Shown piece by piece: positions 7,451 through 15,570 of a stretch of DNA of 64,000 nt. Source of the DNA: Lachnotalea sp. AF33-28 (lineage in GTDB: Bacteria; Bacillota; Clostridia; Lachnospirales; Lachnospiraceae). The stretch is taken from positions 76,232-140,231 of the forward strand of contig NZ_QUEE01000015.1 of assembly GCF_003477885.1 (NCBI RefSeq). Direction: 5' to 3'. Position 1 is the first letter of the stretch. The number at the start of each line of letters is the position of its first letter. The position numbers were made by a program, and so were the translations under genes. The notes below the pieces were generated by a model. The model had not been told where the DNA came from and searched no databases. It saw only the letters and a list, made by a program, of their open reading frames with translations.

Positions 7451-8461
7451 CTATCTCTGTATTTCAAAGGTATTGTTCATCAGTCTCATGATGCTTTCCT
7501 TGTCCGTAATGTTGGTATCTCCGTGTATGGAATGCTTCATAACAGAAGACGCCACGGCGAAATTTACGGCTTCCGCTCCTTCCATATCCTCCATGAGTGC
7601 AAATATCATGCCGCTGGAAAAGGCGTCGCCGCCTCCCACACGGTCCAGGATATTAAAGCGCATGAGATTGCTCTCATATGTTTTTCCATCTTTATAAAGA
7701 TAAGCCATGAGAGAATTCTCATTGCTGGAATGCACGAACCTCACATGGCGGCCGATGGCCTTGAAATGGAACCGTTCGTCCAGAGCCTTGAATACCCGGT
7801 CCATATCCTCATATCCCGGCTGCATGGACAGGCCGTCCTTGACATCCCCGCCCTCCTTATTATACAGATGCAGGGGTTCAATTCCGATTAGTACATCCAC
7901 ATACGGCATATAGGTGCTAAGAACATCCCTCGCTTCGTCAAACTTCCAAAGCTTGGAACGGAAATTCAGATCAAAGCTGACGGTCATTCCCAGCTTTTTC
8001 GCCGCCTTTAATGCTTTCTCCATCAGAACCCTGCAGTTTAAGGACAGCGCGGGAGTTATCCCGCTAAGATGCAGCCAGTCATACCCTCTAAGCACCGCTT
8101 CCATATCCGTATCCGCATAGTCGTATTCCGCAAAGGCCGAATACCTCCGGTCATAAATCACCTGGGAGGCGCGCACGGAGATGCCTTCCTCAAGAAAATA
8201 CAGCCCCAGACGCTCTCCCGAAAAAAGGATCGGCGAGGTATGCACGTCATTGGCCTTTAAATAACGGATACAGGATTTACCGATATCATTGTCCGGCACC
8301 ACAGAGAATACGGTGCTGTCCACGCCCAGATTCGCCAGGGATACCGCAACATTTGCCTCAGCACCGCCGTAATTTAGTACAAAAGAATTGGTCGTACGTA
8401 TCTTTTCGTAATTCGGCGGAGATAACCGCATCAGAAGTTCACCTATCGTTATGAATTTCAT
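7451..8461 (-). CDS. kdgK: PfkB-family sugar kinase, probable 2-keto-3-deoxygluconate kinase
   Basis: 336 residues from ATG at 8461, seven bases after GGAGGAG. The ribokinase/PfkB fold is complete: N-terminal FITIGELLMRLSP, the first-signature YGGAEANVAVSLANLG, and the C-terminal DRVGGGDAFSSG with the catalytic Asp and anion hole. The opening MRLSPP and the FDLNFRSKLW segment match KDG kinases, which phosphorylate 2-keto-3-deoxygluconate in uronate breakdown, giving KDPG. No KDPG aldolase is in the window. It is monocistronic and divergent from a D-2-hydroxyacid dehydrogenase gene. Another PfkB sugar kinase is the main alternative. Confidence 0.8.
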   Translation of the reverse strand: MKFITIGELLMRLSPPNYEKIRTTNSFVLNYGGAEANVAVSLANLGVDSTVFSVVPDNDIGKSCIRYLKANDVHTSPILFSGERLGLYFLEEGISVRASQVIYDRRYSAFAEYDYADTDMEAVLRGYDWLHLSGITPALSLNCRVLMEKALKAAKKLGMTVSFDLNFRSKLWKFDEARDVLSTYMPYVDVLIGIEPLHLYNKEGGDVKDGLSMQPGYEDMDRVFKALDERFHFKAIGRHVRFVHSSNENSLMAYLYKDGKTYESNLMRFNILDRVGGGDAFSSGMIFALMEDMEGAEAVNFAVASSVMKHSIHGDTNITDKESIMRLMNNTFEIQR

Positions 8462-8491
8462 AGTCTCCTCCATTCCCGCTTTATTATCTTC

Positions 8492-8520
8492 AGCATAAAC
8501 TATTTCATTCTAAAATGCAA
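8492..8520 (-). promoter_or_regulatory. promoter of kdgK
   Basis: On the minus strand TTGCAT (8520-8515) and TATGCT (8497-8492) are 17 bases apart, giving a leader of about 25 bases before the kdgK start. Confidence 0.6.
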
Positions 8521-8690
8521 TCGGATATCTTCCGGCGCTGCCGCACATACTAAACCAGAGTTACCATTTACGGCTGCCAATAAAGCAGCGCATGGCAGCT
8601 ATGAACAGCATATCCTGAAAGTAATGTATGGGCAGCTGCTTCTGCCGCTGCATAACAGGCTAACAGAAACGGAAAGGCAGGTACAATAAC

Positions 8691-9686
8691 ATGAAAATTG
8701 CATTTTACGGAACAAAACCTTATGACAGGCTCTGGTTTGAACCATTGAGCCGTGAATACGGGCACAGGATAAAGTTTATTGAAGGGCTTCTTAACGAGGA
8801 TACGATTACGCTGGCCAACGGATATGATGCGGTATGCGTGTTTGTCAATGACAAGGTGGACAAACCGCTCATCGACACTTTATGCCAAATGGGGATAAAA
8901 GCAATCCTTCTAAGATCGGCGGGCTATAACCATGTGGACATAAAGGCCGCCCGGGGGAGGATACACATCCTCAGAGTGCCGAGTTACTCGCCGGAGGCCG
9001 TAGCGGAGTTTGCCATGGCGCTGCTTCTGACTGTCAACCGCAAAACGCATCGCGCTTATGCGAGAACCAGGGACTTTAATATGACAATACAGGGCCTGAT
9101 GGGAAGCGACATTTACGGAAAGACAGCCGGCGTGATCGGCACCGGAAAGATCGGCAGGGCCATGATCCGGATTCTTTCCGGATTCGGAGTCAGCATACTG
9201 GCGTACGATCCGTATCCGGATCATACGCTGGATGTGGATTATGTCTCTCTGGAAGAACTGATGCAGAAAAGCGATATCATATCCCTGCACTGCCCTCTAA
9301 CAAAGGATACACATTATATCGTCAACCCGGATACCATCGCGCTGATGAAAAAAGGCGTATATCTGATCAATACTTCCAGAGGCGCTCTGATAGATTCGGC
9401 GGCGCTGCTGGACGCTCTGCGGGACGGCGACCGTTTTGCCGGAGTCGGCCTGGACGTCTACGAAGAGGAGGACGGCATCTTTTATGAGGATAATTCCAAC
9501 GAGATCGTGACCGATGACATCCTCGCCAGGCTGATTTCATTCCCCAATGTGCTGATCACCTCACATCAGGGATTTTTTACAAAAGAGGCCATGGAAGCCA
9601 TCGCACGTGTGACTCTCGATAACGCTTCCGCCCTGGAAAAGGGTGAAATCCTGGCAAACGAAGTGGTGTACGGATTTGATGCTTGA
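8691..9686 (+). CDS. D-2-hydroxyacid dehydrogenase, D-lactate dehydrogenase type
   Basis: 331 residues starting at ATG 8691 after GGCAGG. The NAD-binding domain shows GVIGTGKIGRAMIRI (GxGxxG) followed by an acidic residue in AYDPYPD. Catalytic residues fit the family: Arg in INTSRGALID, Glu in DVYEEEDG and His in LITSHQGFFTKEA. The opening KIAFYGTKPYDRLWFE and SAGYNHVD are typical of fermentative LdhA-type enzymes reducing pyruvate to D-lactate with NADH. The gene is followed after 62 bases by a hydratase with its own promoter overlapping its 3' end. Other 2-oxoacids are possible substrates. Confidence 0.88.
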   Translation: MKIAFYGTKPYDRLWFEPLSREYGHRIKFIEGLLNEDTITLANGYDAVCVFVNDKVDKPLIDTLCQMGIKAILLRSAGYNHVDIKAARGRIHILRVPSYSPEAVAEFAMALLLTVNRKTHRAYARTRDFNMTIQGLMGSDIYGKTAGVIGTGKIGRAMIRILSGFGVSILAYDPYPDHTLDVDYVSLEELMQKSDIISLHCPLTKDTHYIVNPDTIALMKKGVYLINTSRGALIDSAALLDALRDGDRFAGVGLDVYEEEDGIFYEDNSNEIVTDDILARLISFPNVLITSHQGFFTKEAMEAIARVTLDNASALEKGEILANEVVYGFDA

Positions 9687-9712
9687 CTTTTCCCCCTGTT
9701 ATCGTTGATAAT
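9683..9712 (+). promoter_or_regulatory. promoter of aconitase-family hydratase
   Basis: TTGACT at 9683-9688 and GATAAT at 9707-9712 with an 18-base spacer. The -35 overlaps the stop codon of the upstream dehydrogenase, so the hydratase can be transcribed on its own. Confidence 0.6.
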
Positions 9713-9748
9713 ATATGGTATTCTATTAATATACAGGAGGGAAAAGCA

Positions 9749-12037
9749 ATGATTCAACTTTTTGATAACGGTGCCTATCTGTTAAATGGGACCGAATTGA
9801 TTGAAGATAACGCTGAAGCCGGCGCCGTCTTAAAATCCAGGCTCGGCGGCAATGTTCCCGATAAGAGTGAAGCTGCCAAAGCTACCATGGCCTATTCGAT
9901 TCTGAAAAATCACAACACGACCGGCAGTATGGAAAAGCTTCGCATCAAATTTGACTGTCTGACTTCCCATGATATCACCTTTGTAGGAATTATTCAGACC
10001 GCAAGGGCCAGCGGACTGGAGAAGTTTCCGGTTCCTTATGTGCTTACCAACTGCCACAACAGCCTCTGCGCGGTGGGCGGAACGATAAACGAGGATGACC
10101 ATATGTTCGGTTTATCCTGTGCTAAAAAGTACGGCGGAGTCTACGTTCCGCCCCACCAGGCCGTTATCCATCAGTATGCCCGCGAAATGCTGGCGGGATG
10201 CGGCAAAATGGTCCTGGGCTCCGACAGCCACACCCGCTACGGCGCCCTGGGCACCATGGCGATCGGCGAGGGCGGCCCGGAGCTGGTAAAGCAGCTGCTG
10301 GAAAAGACCTATGACATCAACATGCCGAAGGTTGTGGGCGTATATATGACCGGGAAACCGCAGCCCGGCGTTGGGCCCCAGGATATCGCGCTGGCTATTA
10401 TCGGGGCCGTTTTTGAAAACGGATACGTCAACAATAAGGTGATGGAATTTGTGGGCCCGGGAATTTCCAATCTCACAATGGATTACCGCATCGGCATCGA
10501 TGTGATGACGACCGAGACCACCTGCCTCTCCTCTATCTGGCGTACCGACAGCCAGGTAAAGGATTATCTTGAACTGCACGGCCGGGCGGAAGAATACGCA
10601 GAACTTAATCCGAAAGCCACAGCTTACTATGACGGCATGATCGTTGTGGACCTAAGCGAGGTAAAACCCATGATTGCGATGCCGTTCCATCCCAGCAATA
10701 CATACACCATTGAGGATGTTAACCGCAATCTGAAGGATGTGCTGGCAGATGTGGAGCAAAGAGCCCGTGTAAGCCTCGGAAGCAAGGTGAACTTTCATCT
10801 TCAGGATAAGATAAAGGACGGAAGGCTCTATGTGGATCAGGGAGTCATAGCAGGCTGCGCAGGCGGCGGTTTTGAAAATATATGCGATGCCGCAGATATC
10901 TTAAACGGTTACAGCATCGGATCCGACGAATTTTCACTAAGCGTTTATCCGGCCAGCCAGCCGATCTTTATGGAACTGGTGAAAAACGGCACAATCGCTA
11001 AACTGATGGAGACGGGCGCCACCGTAAGGACAGCCTTCTGCGGCCCCTGCTTCGGCGCAGGCGATGTGCCCGCAAACAACGGCTTCAGCATCCGTCATTC
11101 CACCAGAAACTTCCCGAACAGAGAAGGCTCCAAGGTTACCAACGGCCAGATTGCTTCCGTAGCGCTGATGGATGCCCGTTCCATCGCAGCTACCGCCAGA
11201 AATAAAGGATATCTGACCGCCGCTACCGATATCGATGCCAATTACGGCAAACCGCGCTATTTCTTTGACAAAACCATCTATGAGAACCGTGTATACAACG
11301 GTATCGGCAAGGCAGACCCCAGCGTGCCGATCAAGTTTGGCCCGAACATTACGGACTGGCCAGGCATGGTTCCCCTGACAGAAGACCTGCTGCTGCGTGT
11401 GGTATCTGTAATCCATGATCCGGTAACCACTACGGACGAACTGATTCCTTCCGGAGAGACTTCTTCCTACCGTTCCAATCCGCTCGGTCTGGCAGAGTTC
11501 ACGCTTTCCAGAAAGGACCCGGAATATGTAGGACGCGCGAAGGAAGTCCGCGCAGCTGAAGAAATCCGACGCACCGATGCATGTCCGATGAAAGAGAGCG
11601 AAGCCATCGGAAACGCATTCCGCAAGGTGAAAGAGTACTATCCGGATCTGAAGGCAAGAGCCACAGGCATCGGCAGCACCATCTATGCTGTAAAGCCGGG
11701 TGACGGCTCTGCAAGAGAGCAGGCTGCCTCCTGTCAGAAGGTGCTGGGCGGCTGGGCGAACATCGCAAGGGAATACGCCACCAAACGCTACCGCTCCAAT
11801 CTGATTAACTGGGGCATGCTTCCCTTCCTCTATGACAGAGAAGAGCTTCCGTTTGACAATCTTGATTTTATATTTATTCCCGGAATCCGCACCGCAGTTG
11901 AGACTAAGCAGACCGTAATAAAAGCTTACGCGGTGAAGGATACGCTGGTTGAGTTTGATCTTAGACTGGGTGAACTGACCGATGATGAGAGGAAAATCAT
12001 CCTGTCAGGCTGTCTGATCAACTTCTACCGCGGATAA
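9749..12037 (+). CDS. aconitase-family hydratase (YbhJ-like)
   Basis: 762 residues from ATG at 9749, with AGGAGGGAAAAGCA directly upstream. The protein aligns by eye with the aconitase superfamily: LTNCHNSLCAVGG and VLGSDSHTRYGALG in the N-terminal domains, cluster cysteines in AGCAGGGFENI and AFCGPCFGAGDVP, and the substrate-binding arginine block SIRHSTRNFPNREGS. Domain order follows the YbhJ subgroup rather than canonical AcnA/AcnB, for which the hydration substrate is not established. It therefore need not be citrate-cycle aconitase. It is followed by a strong terminator. Fe-S dehydratase activity is a confident family inference; the substrate is open. Confidence 0.85.
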   Translation: MIQLFDNGAYLLNGTELIEDNAEAGAVLKSRLGGNVPDKSEAAKATMAYSILKNHNTTGSMEKLRIKFDCLTSHDITFVGIIQTARASGLEKFPVPYVLTNCHNSLCAVGGTINEDDHMFGLSCAKKYGGVYVPPHQAVIHQYAREMLAGCGKMVLGSDSHTRYGALGTMAIGEGGPELVKQLLEKTYDINMPKVVGVYMTGKPQPGVGPQDIALAIIGAVFENGYVNNKVMEFVGPGISNLTMDYRIGIDVMTTETTCLSSIWRTDSQVKDYLELHGRAEEYAELNPKATAYYDGMIVVDLSEVKPMIAMPFHPSNTYTIEDVNRNLKDVLADVEQRARVSLGSKVNFHLQDKIKDGRLYVDQGVIAGCAGGGFENICDAADILNGYSIGSDEFSLSVYPASQPIFMELVKNGTIAKLMETGATVRTAFCGPCFGAGDVPANNGFSIRHSTRNFPNREGSKVTNGQIASVALMDARSIAATARNKGYLTAATDIDANYGKPRYFFDKTIYENRVYNGIGKADPSVPIKFGPNITDWPGMVPLTEDLLLRVVSVIHDPVTTTDELIPSGETSSYRSNPLGLAEFTLSRKDPEYVGRAKEVRAAEEIRRTDACPMKESEAIGNAFRKVKEYYPDLKARATGIGSTIYAVKPGDGSAREQAASCQKVLGGWANIAREYATKRYRSNLINWGMLPFLYDREELPFDNLDFIFIPGIRTAVETKQTVIKAYAVKDTLVEFDLRLGELTDDERKIILSGCLINFYRG

Positions 12038-12055
12038 ATTCAGCAGATAACAGAT

Positions 12056-12100
12056 GCCGCAGCGCAGGTGACCGGACTCGCCTGCGCTGCGGCAATTTTT
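12056..12100 (+). terminator. intrinsic terminator after hydratase gene
   Basis: GCCGCAGCGCAGG (12056-12068) pairs perfectly with CCTGCGCTGCGGC (12081-12093), followed by AATTTTT. It lies 18 bases after the hydratase stop. Confidence 0.9.
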
Positions 12101-12199
12101 AGCTGTGATCACTCCGTCTGATGATAAATACAGGATTTCATATTCCATCACAGCTTTGCGGCCCAGCTCTATTGCCCGATCTTTCCGTTTTACAGTATT

Positions 12200-12508
12200 T
12201 CAATTGGCCCGGACAGCTGCCCTTTTTTTCGCGTCCCGGACGGCAGCTGCCTCCGCCCGCAGGGACTGCGCGGACATCAGCAGTTCTGCGCTGCAGTGCA
12301 TGATCTCTTGTGATAATTCATTTGCGCGCCTTAGGTATTGCTGTGCGCTTTCCCCGCGCCAGGCGCAGCGAATGTCGGACAACGCACTCTCATACTCCTC
12401 TCCGGACAGCCTGCGCAGTCCGGCAGCAAGGGATTCCAGTTCTTCCGCTCTCATGGCCGCTCTTTGGTACTCTCTGTCAATCTCTTCTCCCGTCATTGGA
12501 ACTGCCAT
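12200..12508 (-). CDS. WXG100-like small helical protein (third in island)
   Basis: 102 residues, ATG at 12508 with AAAGGATGG upstream. It is almost entirely predicted helix with a central turn around CAWRGESAQQYL, a W-x-G motif near residue 49, the hallmark of ESAT-6/WXG100 substrates and partners of type VII secretion. The C-terminal half is alanine and arginine rich. It is the last gene of a five-gene minus-strand cluster and converges on the hydratase terminator. The gap to the preceding gene (84 bases) is the largest in the cluster. No database match was checked. Confidence 0.68.
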   Translation of the reverse strand: MAVPMTGEEIDREYQRAAMRAEELESLAAGLRRLSGEEYESALSDIRCAWRGESAQQYLRRANELSQEIMHCSAELLMSAQSLRAEAAAVRDAKKRAAVRAN

Positions 12509-12592
12509 CTCCGCCCATCCTTTCGGCTTATTTCTCTGATCCCGCTTATTATTTGTTTTTTTGTTGATTTCTTTGTTTCCTTATTTATTTTC

Positions 12593-12922
12593 TCAATCCG
12601 CAGTTCGTATCTTAACGGCGCCAAGCGCTGATGCCAGCTCTGCCAGTTCTTTCTCCCTCTGCTCATACATCTGTGCCATGTTGCGAAGCAGGCGCGCATA
12701 TTCCTGAAATTTATATGCCTGGGCACGCAGCGCGCATTCATCTTTCAAGTATTTCTTTCGATAGCCTTCGCCAGCCGCACCGGTCCAGTAGTTTTCCGAT
12801 CTTTTTACACAGCTTCCCAGCTTAAGCAGTTCCATGCGGATCTGCACGGCTGCGCGTTCCATCTTCCACGCAGCGTCATTCAGTTCAGACAGGTTGACAC
12901 GGATACGTTCACCGCCGTACAT
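12593..12922 (-). CDS. WXG100-like small helical protein (second in island)
   Basis: 109 residues, ATG at 12922 with AAGAGGG five bases upstream. Two long amphipathic helices flank NYWTGAAGEGYRKKY, a W-x-G turn near residue 46. The C-terminal helix ends in a charged heptad-like stretch (EQREKELAELASALG). Length and architecture are those of WXG100 proteins, which dimerise as helical hairpins and travel through, or guide effectors to, the EssC/YukBA-type type VII system. It lies 28 bases after the first WXG-like gene. Confidence 0.72.
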   Translation of the reverse strand: MYGGERIRVNLSELNDAAWKMERAAVQIRMELLKLGSCVKRSENYWTGAAGEGYRKKYLKDECALRAQAYKFQEYARLLRNMAQMYEQREKELAELASALGAVKIRTAD

Positions 12923-12950
12923 AAAGCCCTCTTTTCATGCCGCCTCCGCC

Positions 12951-13244
12951 TTACATCTGCACTCCGGCGAGAATAACCTGATCGCAGTACCGATAACTCT
13001 CACCGCACCTCTGCAGATATTCCCCCAGATCCTCAACATAACCGCACAGCTGGATAAGGCGGTCACAGTCCGTCATATAAAAGCTCTGAAAGAGCCGGTT
13101 AGCCGGGCCTTCCCAAAGCTTGGCCAGCTGTTCCATCTGCACAAGAAGCGTCTCTGACTCCCTTTTTATTCGGTAGAACGCCTCATAAACTGTTTCGCAG
13201 CCATCATATAGTTCATCTGTCTCACACTCCAGAATATCAGTCAT
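12951..13244 (-). CDS. WXG100-like small helical protein (first in island)
   Basis: 97 residues, ATG at 13244 with a strong AAAGGAGGAGG upstream. Its start overlaps the end of the lipoprotein gene by eight bases. The protein is helical with AKLWEGPANRLFQSFY, a W-x-G motif near the middle, then a second helix with several cysteines and tyrosines. It is diverged from the other two small proteins, so the three are not recent tandem duplicates. The role as partner or targeting factor for the zincin protein is inferred from context. Confidence 0.68.
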   Translation of the reverse strand: MTDILECETDELYDGCETVYEAFYRIKRESETLLVQMEQLAKLWEGPANRLFQSFYMTDCDRLIQLCGYVEDLGEYLQRCGESYRYCDQVILAGVQM

Positions 13245-13929
13245 GTCCTCCTCCTTTTTTCATCAGCCCGATGGAGTTCAGGCGTTTCATGAGTGTCCCG
13301 GCTTCCATACGGATATCCGAATAATTGCCAATTCCCGCATAGACGACCCGGCAAAGCTCACCGTTACTGTTCCGGCAGCAAGTTGAAAATCCGATCATCA
13401 CCCTCTCTCCTTCCGTAAGATAAAGTCCGGTTTCCAGTTTCTGCAATTTTTCCATTCCAGGAACGTTTACCGCCTCCTCCCGCATACTTCTCTCATCTGC
13501 ATCCGTCTTTTCAGCCGCCGCTCCCTCCTGCTGCCTGCATACGGACAGAAACCGAGTGGGGCTTTCTGCGATAAACGCTTCGGCACTGTCCGATATGACA
13601 GTATCCAAAGACGCGAGCAGATTATCCTCCCCGGCCAGCGTCAGCTGCACTCCCACTTCCGCATCATAGAATACGGCGCTGCGCATGCCTGCCCGGCCGT
13701 CCAGCAGCCCGGGCGCATCCAGCTCATCCGGCCCCAGCCACGCCTTCTCCCCGTCCCACATGACGCTTCTTCCGTCACCTTCCGCATCTTCGTGAATCAA
13801 TTCCAGCACGGTCCTGTCCCGGTTCCAGCCGCAGCCTCCCAGTGCTGCAGCAAGCAGCGCTGCGCCGCCAAAGGCCAGCAGCCTCTTTCTAACCGCTTTC
13901 ATCCATAACATCCTCTGTTCCATGATCAT
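13237..13929 (-). CDS. lipoprotein of the WXG/zincin island
   Basis: 230 residues from ATG at 13929, eight bases after AGGAGG; longer in-frame starts lack ribosome sites. A basic N-terminus, hydrophobic core and lipobox ALGGCG place the mature protein on the outer face of the membrane. The remainder is soluble, with a charged middle segment and no family that I recognise. It is sandwiched between the metalloprotease-like gene and three WXG100-like genes, 63 bases after the former. A membrane-anchored external protein beside a secreted toxin candidate is a reasonable immunity candidate, but nothing in the sequence proves this. Confidence 0.7.
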   Translation of the reverse strand: MIMEQRMLWMKAVRKRLLAFGGAALLAAALGGCGWNRDRTVLELIHEDAEGDGRSVMWDGEKAWLGPDELDAPGLLDGRAGMRSAVFYDAEVGVQLTLAGEDNLLASLDTVISDSAEAFIAESPTRFLSVCRQQEGAAAEKTDADERSMREEAVNVPGMEKLQKLETGLYLTEGERVMIGFSTCCRNSNGELCRVVYAGIGNYSDIRMEAGTLMKRLNSIGLMKKGGGHD

Positions 13930-13992
13930 TCCTGATTCCTCCTCATTCTCGTTTCGTCGGCCGATCTGCTGCCGTCCCTGCTGCACCGCAGC

Positions 13993-14976
13993 TCATTGTG
14001 AAAGCTCCCCGGCTGTCTTCAAAAATTCTTCATATGCCCGCGGAAATACCTCTCGGATATACTGCACCTTCATGGCATCCGCTCCCATCGAAGCTTCAAA
14101 AAATTCCGCAAAGGCTTCCTTCTCCAGCGCTTTGTAATTGTTCCAGTACCGGTCATCCCAATGCCCCCATGCGCCGATACATTCATTGCCCGTCAACCCT
14201 CCGATCAGATCAGAGACAGCGGCTTTGCGGTCCCGGTCCACCATAAGCGCGCCGCTGATATAGGCATACGCCTCATCACGCCCTGAAAATCCATATTCCT
14301 CCGTCACCCGGCTGACATAGGCGTCAAAGTCCGACCGTAACAGCCTGCCGAATTCCCCCCGGCTCGAGGAATAACCAAACAGCCTGGACCGGTCGTCAAT
14401 CAGATGACCCACCTCATGGTAGTACACCGATCCCGGTCCGTCGGCGCTCACCAGGTCATTTTCCCAGCTGTACTTTACATGGTTGCATACGCCGTTGTAA
14501 TAGGCGGTGTCTTTTAAAGAGCAATCCGCTATGTCGATTTCATCTCTATACTTGTCATAGAGTGCGCGAGCCTCGGGCACAGCGTTTTCATAACGAGTAT
14601 CAAGGACCTGCAGATAGTCTTCCGACATAGGAGCCGCAATCCGTCCGGGCACCGCCTCCCCGCAGGCTTTGCCAGCCGCTATGAGACCGGGTCCGAAATC
14701 CTGCAGGGCCGAAAGATTCCTCTGTTCCGCGCGCCCATACTCCTCCCTCGCTCCATTTAAAACCGCAGTCATCCGCTGAAGCTTCATGCAGACTCCGTGA
14801 AGTCCCGCTGCGGCCGATACAACCCTGCTGCCGGCACCGGCGCCGGCAGAGCCTTCCCGCCTAAGCTCCTCACCGATCCGCTGCATCTCCTGTGCTGCGG
14901 CAGCCAGCCTTCGCTCCAGACGGCACAGCTCTTCCTCACAGGAGCAGAGAACGGCCGCATCCATTTTAAGCAGCAT
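13993..14976 (-). CDS. helical N-domain plus zincin metallopeptidase protein, candidate type VII effector
   Basis: 327 residues from ATG at 14976, chosen because AGGTGGG lies eight bases upstream; the frame stays open further upstream without a ribosome site and too close to the promoter. Residues about 1-95 form a helical hairpin like those of LXG/WXG proteins, with a Gly/Ala-rich turn at 41-57 but no W-x-G. Residues about 120-327 hold a zincin core, HEVGH at 187-191 in VYYHEVGHLIDD, with a distal KEAFAEFFEA helix offering the third ligand (E287 or E291). GGLTGNECIGAWGHWDDRYW lies between them. This resembles metallopeptidase toxin domains of polymorphic toxins. No signal peptide is seen. 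It is first in a five-gene unit. Confidence 0.72.
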   Translation of the reverse strand: MLLKMDAAVLCSCEEELCRLERRLAAAAQEMQRIGEELRREGSAGAGAGSRVVSAAAGLHGVCMKLQRMTAVLNGAREEYGRAEQRNLSALQDFGPGLIAAGKACGEAVPGRIAAPMSEDYLQVLDTRYENAVPEARALYDKYRDEIDIADCSLKDTAYYNGVCNHVKYSWENDLVSADGPGSVYYHEVGHLIDDRSRLFGYSSSRGEFGRLLRSDFDAYVSRVTEEYGFSGRDEAYAYISGALMVDRDRKAAVSDLIGGLTGNECIGAWGHWDDRYWNNYKALEKEAFAEFFEASMGADAMKVQYIREVFPRAYEEFLKTAGELSQ

Positions 14977-15199
14977 AGTACATCCCACCTGTCCTATTAT
15001 CAGTATCGGCCGCAATATGGCACAGCACCTGTAAAATTCGGCCTGCTCCTCCTGCAGCGTAAGATTTTGCTCTGCTTTTGTACGGCCGGCGCAATAAATC
15101 GTGCGGACCTGTTGAAATGTTTTCTTCATATACATAAAAAGGGGAAATAAGGCCGATCGGCCAAACCAGATACTGCTCATTTGATGTTTGTTTCAATGA

Positions 15200-15208
15200 A
15201 TTATAGCA
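15200..15208 (-). promoter_or_regulatory. extended -10 promoter of the WXG/zincin island
   Basis: On the minus strand TGC-TATAAT ends at 15200, giving an extended -10 with a leader of about 215 bases before the zincin start. No convincing -35 is seen. The leader itself shows no recognised riboswitch. Confidence 0.45.
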
Positions 15209-15243
15209 CATGAGATGCCATATGAAAACGGCAAAAAGCGGAC

Positions 15244-15492
15244 ATTATGTCACAGTTTGTTACTACAGTAACTTTCACAGTTGCCGTAAACATCCCGCGC
15301 ATAGCGGGGCAGGGTCCGGTCCTCATAGGGACGCGCTCTCGCTCCGTGAAGCGCGCAGCGGTTCTAACGCTGCAAACTACGCAGCGAAAGAACTGGCGGG
15401 CTTCGAGGTATCCCTATGAGGACCGGACCCTGCCCCGCTATGCGCTGCGTTATCGGCAGCCGTGAGCAGTAAGTTACTCTGCACATGACATT
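15244..15492. mobile_element. MITE-like palindromic element
   Basis: A perfect 35-bp inverted repeat (15297-15331 and 15411-15445, beginning GCGCATAGCGGGGCAGGG) encloses a 79-base spacer that itself holds hairpins (CGCGCT...AGCGCG and GCAGCG...CGCTGC). Outside it the arms continue as an imperfect repeat sharing TGCCG, AGTAACTT and the outermost ATGTCA/TGACAT. No ORF is present. The whole could be a miniature inverted-repeat element or a large structured RNA. No transposase is nearby and no target duplication is obvious. Confidence 0.55.
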
Positions 15493-15493
15493 C

Positions 15494-15558
15494 AAAAAAA
15501 GCCGCCCGGCCCACCGGTATAGAAGTTCTTGCTTCACTCCGGCAGCCGAACGGCTTTT
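15494..15558 (-). terminator. intrinsic terminator of the GH112 gene
   Basis: On the minus strand AAAAGCCG pairs with CGGCTTTTTTT around a long, itself GC-paired interior (CTGCCGG...CCGGTGGGC). The T7 run follows the stem. It lies just downstream of the GH112 stop codon at 15571. Confidence 0.7.
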
Positions 15559-15570
15559 AACTTTTCTATT

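Noticed and set aside
8508..8690. Open frame running into the stop TAA just before the D-2-hydroxyacid dehydrogenase ATG
   Set aside because: It has no plausible start or ribosome site, overlaps the kdgK promoter region and resembles nothing I know; treated as chance openness.
14977..15180. Extension of the zincin gene by 68 codons to an ATG at 15180
   Set aside because: No ribosome site, start too close to the -10 element, and the added residues do not resemble a signal or LXG domain.
15301..15445. CRISPR-like array suggested by repeated GC-rich words near 15.3 kb
   Set aside because: There are only two copies in inverted orientation with one spacer and no cas genes; it is an inverted repeat.
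15210..15465. Short plus-strand ORFs within the palindromic element
   Set aside because: They follow the inverted repeat, lack ribosome sites and translate hairpin arms; composition-driven.
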